Source: Bacteroidota bacterium (GTDB lineage: Bacteria; Bacteroidota; Bacteroidia; JACCXN01). Taken from it: DNA of 64,000 nt. Positions 46,778 through 55,800 of the stretch are shown here, in pieces; within the stretch, counting starts at the first letter, position 1; each line of letters begins with the position of its first letter. Location of the stretch: assembly GCA_013696965.1 (NCBI GenBank), contig JACCXN010000093.1:1-64000 (forward strand), read 5' to 3'. Both the position numbers and the translations under genes were made by a program. The notes beneath the pieces are model-generated. The model was not told the DNA's origin. It saw only the letters and a program-made list of their open reading frames with translations, and did no database searches.

Positions 46778-48049
46778 CTAACGTGTAGGAAGAATTTTTG
46801 TTTTTACTTCCCCAAATCCTATCCTTAACCTATCTTTTTGTGCATAACCACGCATTATTACTGTATCCATATCAAGAATAAATCTTCTTTCAGTTCCATC
46901 AGCCATAGGAATTGCTTTAGTGCCTTTCCAGCTTAATTCAAGCATAGAACCATAAGAGTCGGAACTTGGTCCACTAATAGTGCCCGAGGCCATTAGATCT
47001 CCAATACGGATATTGCAGCCATTTACTGTATGATGGGCCAGTTGTTGATTCATATTCCAATACATATATTTGAAATTTGAACGGCAAACTGTGTGCGAAG
47101 TACTCTTTTCAGGTTGAATTAGCACTTCTAAATGTATATCGATATTTTTTTCTCCCTGATATTGAAGATAAGGCAGCACCTCTGGTTTTTGTTCAGGGCC
47201 TTTTATTCTAAAGGGTTCAAGTGCTTCCATTGTTACAACCCAGGGAGAGCATGAAGAGGCGAAATTCTTGGCCAAAAAAGGCCCAAGTGGAACATACTCC
47301 CATTTTTGTATATCTCTTGCCGACCAATCATTAAACAGAACCATTCCGAAAATGTGTTTTTCCGCATCGTCAGTACTTACTGTGTCACCCATCTCAGTTT
47401 GTTTTCCAATAATAAATGCCATTTCCAGTTCAAAATCCAAAAGTTTTGTAGGACCAAAAACAGGATTTTCAGCATCATCTGCTTTAGTCTGGCCTTTTGG
47501 CCTGTGTATATCAATTCCTGAAACTACAATGGATGAAGATCTGCCATGGTATCCTACAGGAATGTGTTTCCAATTTGGCAAAAGTGCATTTTCAGGATCA
47601 CGAAACATGGTGCCTACATTTGTTGCGTGTTCAATACTTGAATAAAAATCTGTATAATCACCAATTTCAACCGGAAGTAACATTTGAACTTCAGAGACTT
47701 TATGAAATATTTTTTCCCTGTGTTCACTATTCTCACGCAATTCTGGATTTTCTTCTCTCAATAGTTCTGAAATTCTTGTTCTTATTGCATTTGTAAGAGG
47801 TTTTCCTAATCCTATGAAATCGTTTAGGCTATTATTGGCAAATATTGACTGGTCTATTTTAAATGCTTCAAAATAACCCAGCCTGCTTAGCAAGGCAAGG
47901 TCAATTACAAACTCCCCAATAATGCTTGCCAGGTGTGGTGCGGTTTGCGAGGTCTTAAATATTCCAAAGGGTAAGTTTTGGATGGGGAAATCAGAATCCT
48001 TTTCTACATTAATCCAGGAAACTAAATTCGGGTTGCTTAAATCATTCAT
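46778..48049 (-). CDS. fahA: Fumarylacetoacetase
   Basis: 423 residues of the FAH family. N-terminal SH3-like domain (NLPFGIF...ASIIGEFVIDLA), then the catalytic barrel with DYTDFYSSIEHATNVG, the metal-binding DFELEMAFIIGK, FNDWSARDIQKWEY, LGPFLAKNFASSCSPWVVTM and HTVNGCNIRIGDLMASGTISGP. Splits fumarylacetoacetate to fumarate and acetoacetate, the last step of tyrosine breakdown. The other tyrosine-pathway genes are not in the window. A 60-base hairpin region lies upstream. Confidence 0.96.
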   Translation of the reverse strand: MNDLSNPNLVSWINVEKDSDFPIQNLPFGIFKTSQTAPHLASIIGEFVIDLALLSRLGYFEAFKIDQSIFANNSLNDFIGLGKPLTNAIRTRISELLREENPELRENSEHREKIFHKVSEVQMLLPVEIGDYTDFYSSIEHATNVGTMFRDPENALLPNWKHIPVGYHGRSSSIVVSGIDIHRPKGQTKADDAENPVFGPTKLLDFELEMAFIIGKQTEMGDTVSTDDAEKHIFGMVLFNDWSARDIQKWEYVPLGPFLAKNFASSCSPWVVTMEALEPFRIKGPEQKPEVLPYLQYQGEKNIDIHLEVLIQPEKSTSHTVCRSNFKYMYWNMNQQLAHHTVNGCNIRIGDLMASGTISGPSSDSYGSMLELSWKGTKAIPMADGTERRFILDMDTVIMRGYAQKDRLRIGFGEVKTKILPTR

Positions 48050-48157
48050 TCTTATAATTTTGGCTAAAATACACTTTTTGAAGGGAAAATAGCAATAAAA
48101 CCAGCCTTAAAAAAGGTTTTTTTATAAGTGATTTTCAGGGCGGAACCAACAAGTCCT

Positions 48158-48217
48158 GTAAGGTTTTAATTTTTTTAAAAAATTAAAACCTTACCGATTT
48201 TTAAATCGGTAAGGTTT
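48158..48217. promoter_or_regulatory. Two overlapping palindromes between glyA and fahA
   Basis: Three complementary blocks: A at 48158-48171 (GTAAGGTTTTAATT), B at 48181-48200 (contains AATTAAAACCTTACC then GATTT), and C at 48202-48217 (AAATCGGTAAGGTTTT). B can pair with either A or C, so only one stem can form at a time. It sits after the glyA stop and about 110 bases before the fahA start on the minus strand. It could be the glyA terminator region, a switching leader, or an interspersed palindrome family. Confidence 0.5.
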
Positions 48218-48243
48218 TGTGGTAATTTAAAAATTCCTTTTCT

Positions 48244-49542
48244 TTAAACAGCAGGCTCTGTTTTACTATCCATTGCGAACAAGGGAAAATCCTTCATCAT
48301 ACTATTTACTCTTGTCTTAACTCCAGAAATAATTTTTTCATTTTCCGGATTTACCAATACCTGGTCAATTAATTCAACAATTTCAGGAATGTCATTTTCA
48401 ATTAATCCCCGCGTTGTTATAGCTGCTGTCCCTACTCGTATCCCAGAAGTAACAAAAGGTGATTTATCATCAAAAGGAACCATGTTTTTATTTACGGTAA
48501 TATCTGCTTTTACCAGGGTGTTTTCTGCAAGTTTACCACTAATGTTTTTTGATCGAAGATCAATTAGCATACAATGATTTTCGGTTCCATCAGAAATCAC
48601 ATGGTATCCTTTTTTAACAAAACATTCTGCCATTAATTTTGCGTTTTTCATTACTTGAACCGCATAATTTTTAAAAGGATCAGTTAAAGCTTCTCCAAAA
48701 GCAACCGCTTTGGCTGCAATAATATGTTCAAGTGGTCCACCCTGAGTTCCTGGGAAAACAGCAGCATCAAGTATTGCAGACATCATTTTAATTTCGCCTT
48801 TTGGAGTTTTCAATCCCCAGGGATTTTCAAAATCCTTACCCATCATTATCATTCCTCCTCTTGGTCCCCTTAAGGTTTTGTGCGTGGTAGTAGTCAAAAT
48901 ATGGCAATGAGGAACAGGATCATTCATTAAGCCTTTTGCAATTAATCCTGCAGGATGGGCAATATCAGCCATTAACAATGCTCCAACCTTATCGGCTATG
49001 TTTCTTAATCGTTTATAATCCCAATCTCTTGAATAGGAAGATGCACCACAAATCAACAATTTTGGTTTTTCTTTTATTGCTATTTGTTCTACATTATCAT
49101 AATTGATTCTTCCTGTTTCTTTCTCCACTCCATAAAATGTAGCGCGGTATAATTTTCCTGAAAAACTTACGGGTGAACCATGAGTTAAATGTCCGCCATG
49201 GGAAAGATCAAAGCCAAGTATGGTATCACCCGGATTTAAAACCCCTAGCATTACTGCTGCATTGGCTTGTGAGCCAGAGTGAGGCTGAACATTGGCCCAT
49301 TGTAGATTAAAAAGTTCTTTTGCTCTCTCTATGGCTGCTGTTTCTACTTGGTCAACCACTTCACATCCACCATAGTATCTTTTAAAAGGATAACCCTCCG
49401 CATATTTATTTGTAAGCACCGATCCTGCCGCTTCAAGTACTTGTTTACTCACATAATTCTCTGAGGCAATCAACTCTATCCCAAAAGTCTGTCTATGACG
49501 TTCTTTTTCAATCAAATCAAAAATTAAGGTATCTCTTTTCAT
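48244..49542 (-). CDS. glyA: Serine hydroxymethyltransferase GlyA
   Basis: 432 residues of the SHMT family: [61 protein letters not shown], and the PLP-lysine motif [14 protein letters not shown], then [17 protein letters not shown]. Interconverts serine and glycine and loads the one-carbon pool. A strong promoter (TTTG-N20-TAATTTTG) lies upstream. Confidence 0.97.
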   Translation of the reverse strand: MKRDTLIFDLIEKERHRQTFGIELIASENYVSKQVLEAAGSVLTNKYAEGYPFKRYYGGCEVVDQVETAAIERAKELFNLQWANVQPHSGSQANAAVMLGVLNPGDTILGFDLSHGGHLTHGSPVSFSGKLYRATFYGVEKETGRINYDNVEQIAIKEKPKLLICGASSYSRDWDYKRLRNIADKVGALLMADIAHPAGLIAKGLMNDPVPHCHILTTTTHKTLRGPRGGMIMMGKDFENPWGLKTPKGEIKMMSAILDAAVFPGTQGGPLEHIIAAKAVAFGEALTDPFKNYAVQVMKNAKLMAECFVKKGYHVISDGTENHCMLIDLRSKNISGKLAENTLVKADITVNKNMVPFDDKSPFVTSGIRVGTAAITTRGLIENDIPEIVELIDQVLVNPENEKIISGVKTRVNSMMKDFPLFAMDSKTEPAV

Positions 49543-49592
49543 GTTTTTCTATTGTATGTATTCTTAAATTCTCCACTTTATTTCCTGATTTT

Positions 49593-49624
49593 CAAAATTA
49601 GTAATTCTATAAAGACATTTCAAA
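49593..49624 (-). promoter_or_regulatory. glyA promoter, -33 and -7 boxes
   Basis: On the minus strand, TTTG (49621-49624) and TAATTTTG (49593-49600) are spaced by 20 bases, matching the Bacteroidota consensus TTTG-N19-21-TAnnTTTG. It lies about 50 bases before the glyA start; the best promoter match seen in the window. Confidence 0.65.
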
Positions 49625-49650
49625 AAATATTCTCTTTAAATAAAAATCTT

Positions 49651-49705
49651 TAGGGAAACTCCGTGGTCCTTTGTTCTTTCTCTGTGTAACTCCGTGAAAT
49701 AATTA
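49651..49705. repeat. Diverged CTCTGTG repeat, single arm
   Basis: One left-arm copy (CTCCGTGGTCCTTTGT, then CTCTGTGTAACTCCGTGAAA) between glyA and the YceI gene. No matching right arm is seen, so it is a lone, decayed half of the hairpin repeat. Confidence 0.65.
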
Positions 49706-49792
49706 CCATCACGCACTATAGCAGAATCCTAAAAGCAGAGAAAAAAGTAAAAAAAAATCGTATTTTTAATAAGGAGTTTAATTTATACATCA

Positions 49793-50401
49793 ATGTTTAA
49801 TAAAAGAGCACCTTATTATTTATTTATGCCTGTAATTTTTGTAATACTGGCATTTTTTTACTTTAATATTCAAGAGCAAGAAAGAGTTAGCGTAATTGAA
49901 GTAGCTTTTATAACAGTTAAAGGCTCTTCCAATGTAAATAAATGGGAAATGATTTCCAATCAAGCTTCCGGTTCAGCCAATATGGTTTTCCAAAATGAAA
50001 AAATCCGAAAAATAAATCTTCTTGAAGTGATTTTGCCCTCAGAAAGCTTTAAAAGTGGAAATAGAGAAATGGATGCCAATGCTTATGAAGCTCTGAATTA
50101 TACTGAATATCCTTACATCACTTTTAGATTAAGTGAAGTATTAAGTTTAACACATCAAGCAGATTCCACCTTACTAAGTGTTTCAGGAATTTTGAATGTT
50201 GCCGGCCAAAGCAGGACTATACAATTTGATGCAATTGGCAGGACAAAAAAATCAAGACTGTTTTTTCAAGGGAGCACTTCCTTTAATATGACCGATTTTA
50301 ATATTACACCACCAATAGCCATGAATGGCACTTACGTAACTGATGATCAAGTAACTGTGACTTTTGATGTTACATATAAGGTATTAACAGAGCCTATATG
50401 A
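49793..50401 (+). CDS. YceI-family protein
   Basis: 202 residues. An N-terminal membrane segment or signal (YYLFMPVIFVILAFFYF) precedes a YceI-type lipocalin-like barrel: VKGSSNVNKWEM, LPSESFKSGNREMDANAYEAL, YPYITFRLSEV, LSVSGILNVAGQSRTIQFDA and FNMTDFNITPP. The family binds isoprenoid-type lipids in the periplasm. An AAGGAG sequence lies 16 bases before the ATG, further than usual for a ribosome site. Confidence 0.9.
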   Translation: MFNKRAPYYLFMPVIFVILAFFYFNIQEQERVSVIEVAFITVKGSSNVNKWEMISNQASGSANMVFQNEKIRKINLLEVILPSESFKSGNREMDANAYEALNYTEYPYITFRLSEVLSLTHQADSTLLSVSGILNVAGQSRTIQFDAIGRTKKSRLFFQGSTSFNMTDFNITPPIAMNGTYVTDDQVTVTFDVTYKVLTEPI

Positions 50402-50437
50402 TAATGAAATGAAAGGTGAAATTCCTTCTCTTTTGAG

Positions 50438-50478
50438 GAGACCCGGTCATTCCGAACGCAATGAGAAATCCTCTAATT
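50438..50478. repeat. Short interspersed repeat of the CATTCCGAACGCAATGAG type
   Basis: The sequence GACCCGGTCATTCCGAACGC followed by AATGAGAAATCCTC matches the short repeat often seen in Bacteroidota whose reading frames spell RHSERSEE-like peptides. A single copy here, between the YceI gene and the exosortase-associated gene, 3' to both. Confidence 0.55.
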
Positions 50479-50509
50479 AGAGTTCCTGCCAAACCAAATC
50501 CAGCAGTTT

Positions 50510-50980
50510 TTAAATCTGAACTTTTTTATCCAGCATAAATGCAGGAATTAAAAGCATTAGCAAAAAAGGAGATTGAACAAAACCCATAAAAGTGCGTGCA
50601 AACTGATATCCTTGTTTTAAATCATTAAACGCCCATCCATAAATATAAAAACAACCTGCTATAACATAAATAAAAACAAAAGCAGCAACTGTCCAGATTA
50701 AAAATTTTTTCTGTCTGAAAATAATCCATATTCCCAATAAATAAACCAATAAATACAACAAACTAAACAGGACAGTTAATACCCATTTAAAGTAATAAAG
50801 TTGTGCATAACTAAAGTTATTGAATGAGCTAAGAGAGGCAGGAAGCTCAAAATCCCCTCTTTGGTAATACAATTCATACAACCAAAAATTAATATTAGTA
50901 AACAGAAAATCCCTGAATAGCCCAAGCCCCAGCAATAAGCCCAAAATTAATAAAGAATATATTATTACCTTTTTTTTCAT
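50510..50980 (-). CDS. Exosortase F-type-associated membrane protein
   Basis: About 156 residues from the ATG at 50980 (MKKKVIIYSLLILGLLLGL). The upstream in-frame 19 codons come from the neighbouring repeat and are not native. There are four hydrophobic segments, a YELYYQRGDFELPASLSSFNNF loop and a C-terminal QSPFLLMLLIPAFMLDKK. This matches the small membrane protein that normally follows the exosortase gene in XrtF-type loci. It is probably a partner in substrate processing. Here it is cut off from the exosortase gene by 1.1 kb of repeats and a GxxExxY gene. Confidence 0.7.
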   Translation of the reverse strand: MKKKVIIYSLLILGLLLGLGLFRDFLFTNINFWLYELYYQRGDFELPASLSSFNNFSYAQLYYFKWVLTVLFSLLYLLVYLLGIWIIFRQKKFLIWTVAAFVFIYVIAGCFYIYGWAFNDLKQGYQFARTFMGFVQSPFLLMLLIPAFMLDKKVQI

Positions 50981-50989
50981 AAAATTCCC

Positions 50990-51110
50990 AACCTCTCTGT
51001 GGTCCCTGTGCTTTCTCTGTGCAACTCTGTGAAACAATAACTGTCCTGTGTCCCTGCATTTTTAATTACACAGAGTACCACAGAGAAGGCACAGAGTTAC
51101 ACTGAGTTTC
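50990..51110. repeat. CTCTGTG hairpin repeat, unit U1 (complete)
   Basis: Left arm CTCTCTGTGGTCCCTGTG, middle GTCCTGTGTCCCTGCATTT, right arm CACAGAGTACCACAGAG. The right arm is the reverse complement of the left in pattern, so the ~120-base unit can fold into one large hairpin. Confidence 0.8.
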
Positions 51111-51133
51111 CCAAAACATTAATTCAATTCCCA

Positions 51134-51166
51134 AACCTCTCTGTGGCCCTCTGTGCCTTCTCCTAA
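51134..51166. repeat. CTCTGTG repeat, unit U2 (truncated)
   Basis: Left arm only (CCTCTCTGTGGCCCTCTGTG), broken off after GCCTTCTCC and followed by the common spacer CTAACTTTAATTCAATTT. Confidence 0.75.
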
Positions 51167-51182
51167 CTTTAATTCAATTTCT

Positions 51183-51308
51183 GAACCTCTCTGTGGTCCT
51201 CTGTGCCTTCTCCGTGCAACTCTGTGAAAAAACACTGTCCTTGCTTTTTGCTCTGACTCTGCATTTTAAATTACACAGAGTACCACAGAGGAGGCACAGA
51301 GTTTCCCA
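51183..51308. repeat. CTCTGTG hairpin repeat, unit U3 (complete)
   Basis: Left arm CCTCTCTGTGGTCCTCTGTG, middle with TTGCTTTTTGCTCTGACTC, right arm CACAGAGTACCACAGAGG. Near-identical to units U1 and U6, showing recent copying. Confidence 0.8.
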
Positions 51309-51330
51309 AAACTTTAATTCAATTCCCAAA

Positions 51331-51404
51331 CCTCTCTGTGGTCCTCTGTGACTTCTCTGTGCAACTCTGTGTAACAATACTGTCATTACTTTTTGCTGTG
51401 TCAC
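51331..51404. repeat. CTCTGTG repeat, unit U4 (left half, ends at GxxExxY gene)
   Basis: Left arm and middle only: CCTCTCTGTGGTCCTCTGTG to CTTTTTGCTGTGTCAC. The unit stops exactly at the stop codon of the GxxExxY gene, and the right arm is missing, as if the gene had been joined into the unit. Confidence 0.75.
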
Positions 51405-51776
51405 TTAAAGTTTATATCTTTTGATACCGTTTTTTAAAAGAGTTACATTAAAATTTATTAGTAAACCTATTCTTTTATTGGAAAATTTCAAATAAGTTAA
51501 AATTTGAGCTTCATGAACGGGATTTAAAACATCAACAGTTTTTAATTCAATCAGAACTTTGTTCTCAACTAAAATATCCACTCTATAACCACAATCTAAT
51601 TTTATTTCTTTATAAATAACAGGAACAGCTTTTTGTCTTTCAAAACTTAATCCTGCTTTTTGCAATTCGAATACTAAACATTCCTCATAAGCAGATTCCA
51701 ATAAACCAGGCCCCAGAAATTTATGTACTTCAATCGCACAACCAATAATTTTTTCAGTAATTGAATTAATTTCCAT
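51405..51776 (-). CDS. GxxExxY protein (PD-(D/E)xK nuclease-like)
   Basis: 123 residues. The family signature GLLESAY (Gly 24, Glu 27, Tyr 30) is present, and the nuclease-like core [16 protein letters not shown] holds Asp 67, Glu 77 and Lys 79, the D...ExK set of the PD-(D/E)xK superfamily. No substrate is established for the family. Both sides are CTCTGTG repeats, and the stop codon touches a half-unit. It lies within the exosortase locus and is unlikely to be part of its function; it may act on the repeat hairpins (inference). Confidence 0.85.
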   Translation of the reverse strand: MEINSITEKIIGCAIEVHKFLGPGLLESAYEECLVFELQKAGLSFERQKAVPVIYKEIKLDCGYRVDILVENKVLIELKTVDVLNPVHEAQILTYLKFSNKRIGLLINFNVTLLKNGIKRYKL

Positions 51777-51796
51777 AAAAATATAAATTATACCAA

Positions 51797-51926
51797 GCCT
51801 CTCTGTGGTCCTCTGTGCCTACTCCGTGCAACTCTGTGAAACAAAAACTGTCCTTGCTTTTAACTGTGTCCCTGCAATTAAAAATTACACAGAGACCACA
51901 GAGGAGTCACAAGGTTACACTGAGTT
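51797..51926. repeat. CTCTGTG hairpin repeat, unit U5 (complete)
   Basis: Left arm CCTCTCTGTGGTCCTCTGTG, middle TGTCCTTGCTTTTAACTGTG, right arm CACAGAGACCACAGAGGAGT, just upstream of the GxxExxY start codon. Confidence 0.8.
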
Positions 51927-51952
51927 TCTCCGAACTTTAATTTCAATTCCCA

Positions 51953-52072
51953 AACCTCTCTGTGGTCCTCTGTGCCTTCTCCGTGCAACTCTGTGAAACA
52001 ATAACGTGTCTTTGCTTTTTGCTGTGTCCCTGCAATTTAAATTACACAGAGACCACAGAGGAGTCACAGAGT
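51953..52072. repeat. CTCTGTG hairpin repeat, unit U6 (complete)
   Basis: Left arm CCTCTCTGTGGTCCTCTGTG, middle TTTGCTTTTTGCTGTGTCCC, right arm CACAGAGACCACAGAGG and GTCACAGAGTTTC. It ends within a few bases of the exosortase stop codon. Confidence 0.8.
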
Positions 52073-52076
52073 TTCA

Positions 52077-52598
52077 CTAAACTTTTCCGGCTAAGCGTAC
52101 CCAACCCAGCCACAACAAAAACACCCAACCATAAACTAAAAAAGTAAAGGTATAAGTATGATTAAAATCAAGTGAATCCGGAAAGTAAAGCTGAGTTACA
52201 GCCAAACCTGTAATCCTTAAAATATTAATAAGATGTATCGAAAGCAACCCCAAAGGAATAAACCATAATTTACTTTTAACCGGACCAGGGAAAGCAATTA
52301 TAAATCCTGTAAAAAGAGCAAAAAGCGTTAAACCATTACAAGCATCTCCAACCCAAAGACCGTGAGCCCCATCAATACCCATGCTTCGGATTGCAGCAGA
52401 GTAGGGGTAATCAATTAACTGGTATCCCAACAATTTTAAAATCCCTGAACTTGCATAAATAAGGTTATCTATAACCAATAGATCCAATTTTCCTGCAGGA
52501 TGAATCCATAAATCATATAATAGGTACCATACAATATAAAGACCAATAGCTTTAAAGAAAAAAAGAGAAACAGGATTTTTGATTACGGATTTATGCAT
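52077..52598 (-). CDS. Exosortase-family transpeptidase (short XrtF-like)
   Basis: 173 residues with about six membrane helices and the three invariant exosortase residues: Cys 87 (GDACNGL), Arg 128 (NILRI) and His 147 (FNHTYT). Exosortases cut C-terminal sorting tails of exported proteins and attach the product to the cell surface. Size and the associated gene suggest the F-type of Bacteroidota. Its likely substrate is encoded just upstream, and a terminator stands between the two. The 3' end abuts the repeat array. Confidence 0.88.
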   Translation of the reverse strand: MHKSVIKNPVSLFFFKAIGLYIVWYLLYDLWIHPAGKLDLLVIDNLIYASSGILKLLGYQLIDYPYSAAIRSMGIDGAHGLWVGDACNGLTLFALFTGFIIAFPGPVKSKLWFIPLGLLSIHLINILRITGLAVTQLYFPDSLDFNHTYTFTFLVYGWVFLLWLGWVRLAGKV

Positions 52599-52607
52599 GA
52601 TAAAAAA

Positions 52608-52627
52608 AACCGGGAAAATTCCCGGTT
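52608..52627 (-). terminator. Rho-independent terminator between sorting substrate and exosortase
   Basis: Perfect 9-bp stem AACCGGGAA / TTCCCGGTT with a 2-base loop; on the minus strand it is followed by a run of T. It overlaps the substrate stop codon and lies 9 bases before the exosortase start. Confidence 0.75.
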
Positions 52628-52853
52628 AAATTGTTTTTTTCTTATCGTGTATTTTTTTTATTCCGAGTGCAACAGCTGCTGCCATAAGAAAGCCTAAACC
52701 TCCATCAATAGGAATGCAGGCTGAAGGGGGCCAGCAAGGTTGCGTGCCACCACCTGGAGGGCCAGGTTGGCCAAAACCAATTTGTATAAATAATGGGAAT
52801 ACTATAAAAAGAAGTGTAAGGAACAGTACTGTGTTAAGCTTTTTAGTTGTCAT
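52626..52853 (-). CDS. Small exported protein with PIDGG-type C-terminal sorting signal
   Basis: 75 residues: N-terminal signal (LNTVLFLTLLFIVFPLFIQIGFG), a short Pro/Gly-rich mature core (GQPGPPGGGTQPCWPP), then PIDGGLGFLMAAAVALG, a helix and a basic end KKIHDKKKTI. Motif, helix and basic tail are the three parts of an exosortase sorting signal; the PIDGG form is typical of Bacteroidota. Probably a substrate of the exosortase encoded next, leaving a tiny surface peptide. A promoter box lies 30 bases upstream. Confidence 0.75.
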   Translation of the reverse strand: MTTKKLNTVLFLTLLFIVFPLFIQIGFGQPGPPGGGTQPCWPPSACIPIDGGLGFLMAAAVALGIKKIHDKKKTI

Positions 52854-52882
52854 TGTTCTTTTTTGTAATTGATTTTAAAGTG

Positions 52883-52890
52883 CAAATTTA
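52883..52890 (-). promoter_or_regulatory. -7 box (TAAATTTG) of the PIDGG-substrate gene
   Basis: Exact TAnnTTTG match on the minus strand, 30 bases before the ATG and overlapping the stop codon of the gene upstream. A TTG lies 17 bases further, slightly closer than usual. Confidence 0.5.
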
Positions 52891-55800
52891 AAAATTTATT
52901 TTTCTTGCAATTTTTAAATCCTTTGTTTCAACTGAAATAATATAAACACCTTCAATTAAATTTGAATTTAACTGAACACTGTTTTTGTGTGCATTCTTAA
53001 TTACCTGTGTGAACAACTGTTGCCCAAGCAGGCTATAAACGGTAATTGTTGCATCAGATTGTGTATTTAAATCAAAATTTACGTTAAGCACATTTTGGCT
53101 TGAAAAAACATTTACCTGTTCATTGTTCTTGCGCACTTCATCAGTAGTAAGAGTTACCTCGCTACCATGTCCTTTTGATACTAAGTGTAAAACCAGATTT
53201 TTTTCTGAACTTGGGTCAGTTATATTAAAAGAATAAGTCAGGTCTTTGGAAATATCCAATTTAACCTCATTATTAAGGTCCTTTAAATAGACATTATAAT
53301 TGTTGGCGATGGCATTAATGTTTTCAAAACCAATTGTATACCTTGCCGCTGATCCGGCTTTAACTACTACAGGTATGAAGTATTCTTCCTGTGCCTCTGG
53401 TAGTGTATTAAAAGCAAGCAATACATTATCTGATCTTGTGGCTATAAAAGAAGCTGAATTATCAGGAACAGCCAATTTCAAAATATCATTTTCGTCATAT
53501 TTTAATGAAGCTTTTGGATTAAACCGTACAACAATTTCATCAGAATAAATGTCCATGTTATTTGAAAGATTCAGTTTAAATGCATTTGCATCAGTTAAAG
53601 CAGTTCTTACAAAAGTTTTGTTGATAACAGATTTTGAATTTTCAGGAATCGAAAGTGTTGGAGTGGCAAATGCCTGAACATTGAATCCTTGCGAAGAAGC
53701 AATCAGATTTGTAACACCATTGGTACTTGTTCCGGCAACTCCATCGTATACACCGAAACTTCCCGTTGCAGGGTTCCATATCTGTATTCTGTTGTAAAGG
53801 TTAGTTCTGTTTAAAGAATTCCAATCAATTGTTGAAACAAAAGGATTTCCCACTAAATTCCATCCATCATGCGCATCAGGACCAACCGGGGCATGATCAG
53901 TGTAAGTTATATGAGAGATGTTTCTTGTTCCGGTATAAAGTGGACCGGTTACATCTATGTTTATTGGTGCTGTATTAGTTTGTCCCGTACCCATATAGGC
54001 CCACCATGCTTCGCCATGATTCAATGGATGAGATATATTTGCAGGAACCCGGAATCCGGCAGCATCATTAGGTGTACTTAATGCTTCCACATAATAATAC
54101 ATGGAAGGATTGCCACTAACTGTGCCAGAGAATATTCCTGGAAATCCTCTCATTTCAAAGTCGTCATTCCAGTCGGCTAGGGTTCTCCCTGATACTGTTG
54201 AGGTTAAAAACCTGTATCCCGTTAGTCCTGCAGCTACATAGCGCTGAACAATAAAATTACCAAGAATAGATGATGCTGCTGGTATAGCCCCGATCCTTGC
54301 ATCTCCAGCAATATTAGAAACCAAGGTAAAGGAATTGTTGGCTGAGTTATCCAAGTTTCCTGCTAAAATTTCAAGTGATCCATAAAGTTCATAGGTTCCT
54401 GATGAAATGGCTAAGCCATTAGCGTTGTTGACCGTAATATTCCTTAGCCTGGTAAGCTGAGTTGCGGTAAAGCTTTGGCTTACTGTGCCGGTAAATACTA
54501 TGGTTCCATTGGAAAAACCGATTAGCCCGTTATTTGCAATGTTCCTGTAAATAGATAAAACCCCGTTTGCACCAAAATTCAAAGTTCCATTGATAGTTAA
54601 ATCCTCTGCTACTCCGTTAGGGTCAACGGTTACGGTGTGTCCCGGCATAATAATAACAGCATCTATTGTGGTTGGTATGCAAGTACAATTCCAGGTGTTT
54701 GGGTTTAACCAATTTCCATCCTGAACGCTAATAATTGGACCAGCTGTACCGATAGTGAAATAATTCCCATTGGAAAGAGGAACCCCTGTAAAAGTAGCTG
54801 TATTTGTATTAGCATCATATACAAAGCCTGTAGTATGAGCAATAGCATCGGTAAAATTACCATCATTGTCAATATAAACAGCCAAACTGCTGGAATTAAA
54901 TGAAATTCCAGTAAGGTCAAAACTAACAGTTACTGTTCCTAAATTGCCAGTATGACCGGCTCTCCAGGTTCTGTTTAATCGTTCCCCCCCTATAAATCCA
55001 GTAGGGACATTGCTGGTATTTATGGTTAGTGCTGCATTGTCATGCCCCCACAATAAAAATTCGTTGTTGTTTAAATCGGAAGGAGTAGAGATTTGGACAA
55101 TTCCTGTGCCTCGGGCGTTAGTATGATTGTCCGTAATACTTGTTTGTCCTATTCCTGCAACTTCAAATCCGTGACCTCCAGGGGTATCGAAAGCATATAA
55201 ATCAGTTGGAATTAAACGATTGTATTTTGATGAAATATAATTCTCTACAATTAACCTTTGGGTAATATTAAGGTTTGTATTATAAACAATTATTTCTGAA
55301 ATATCTCCGCGATAATAAAAGTTTAAATTTGTTGAAGATGAAGCTCCAATTCTCAGCCAATTATTGCCAATAGGGTTGCTGTTTACATTGGTTAGGTTGC
55401 CAAAGCTACTCCCATTTCTATAACCATTAAATTCAGTTGTGCCATTCCATACTGATGAAATAAATTGAAATCCAGCCTGATAGCCTAAATTAATAATGTT
55501 CGCCCCTGTTGAACTTCTATTAAAAGTCCGATAGGTTCCAGTAGATGAACTTATTTGTGCTCCCCATAACCTGTCAGAATAAGCCGTATTAGTGGAAGAA
55601 AAATTAGCTGAAATTAGATCTTGATTTTCACTAGTGGTACTTGTCCTTGCAACAATAAAATAACTGATCGTATTAGTATTTAAAGCAGCAATGGATCCAG
55701 TAGTGTAAAAATCGTTTCCATCAAAATTAAAAGCTGGTAAACCATTTATTTGATTTGTTAAAAATCTGGCTCTTCTTATACCGGTGGCTTGGCTGCCATT

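Noticed and set aside
51174-51404. A gene of 76 codons inside the repeats (and similar frames at 41916, 42057, 51805, 51962)
   Set aside because: Their peptides are translations of the repeat itself (HRVAQRSHRGPQRG style) without independent support.
50990-52072. CRISPR array
   Set aside because: Units are about 120 bases with inverted arms and similar middles, not short direct repeats with unique spacers, and no cas genes are near.
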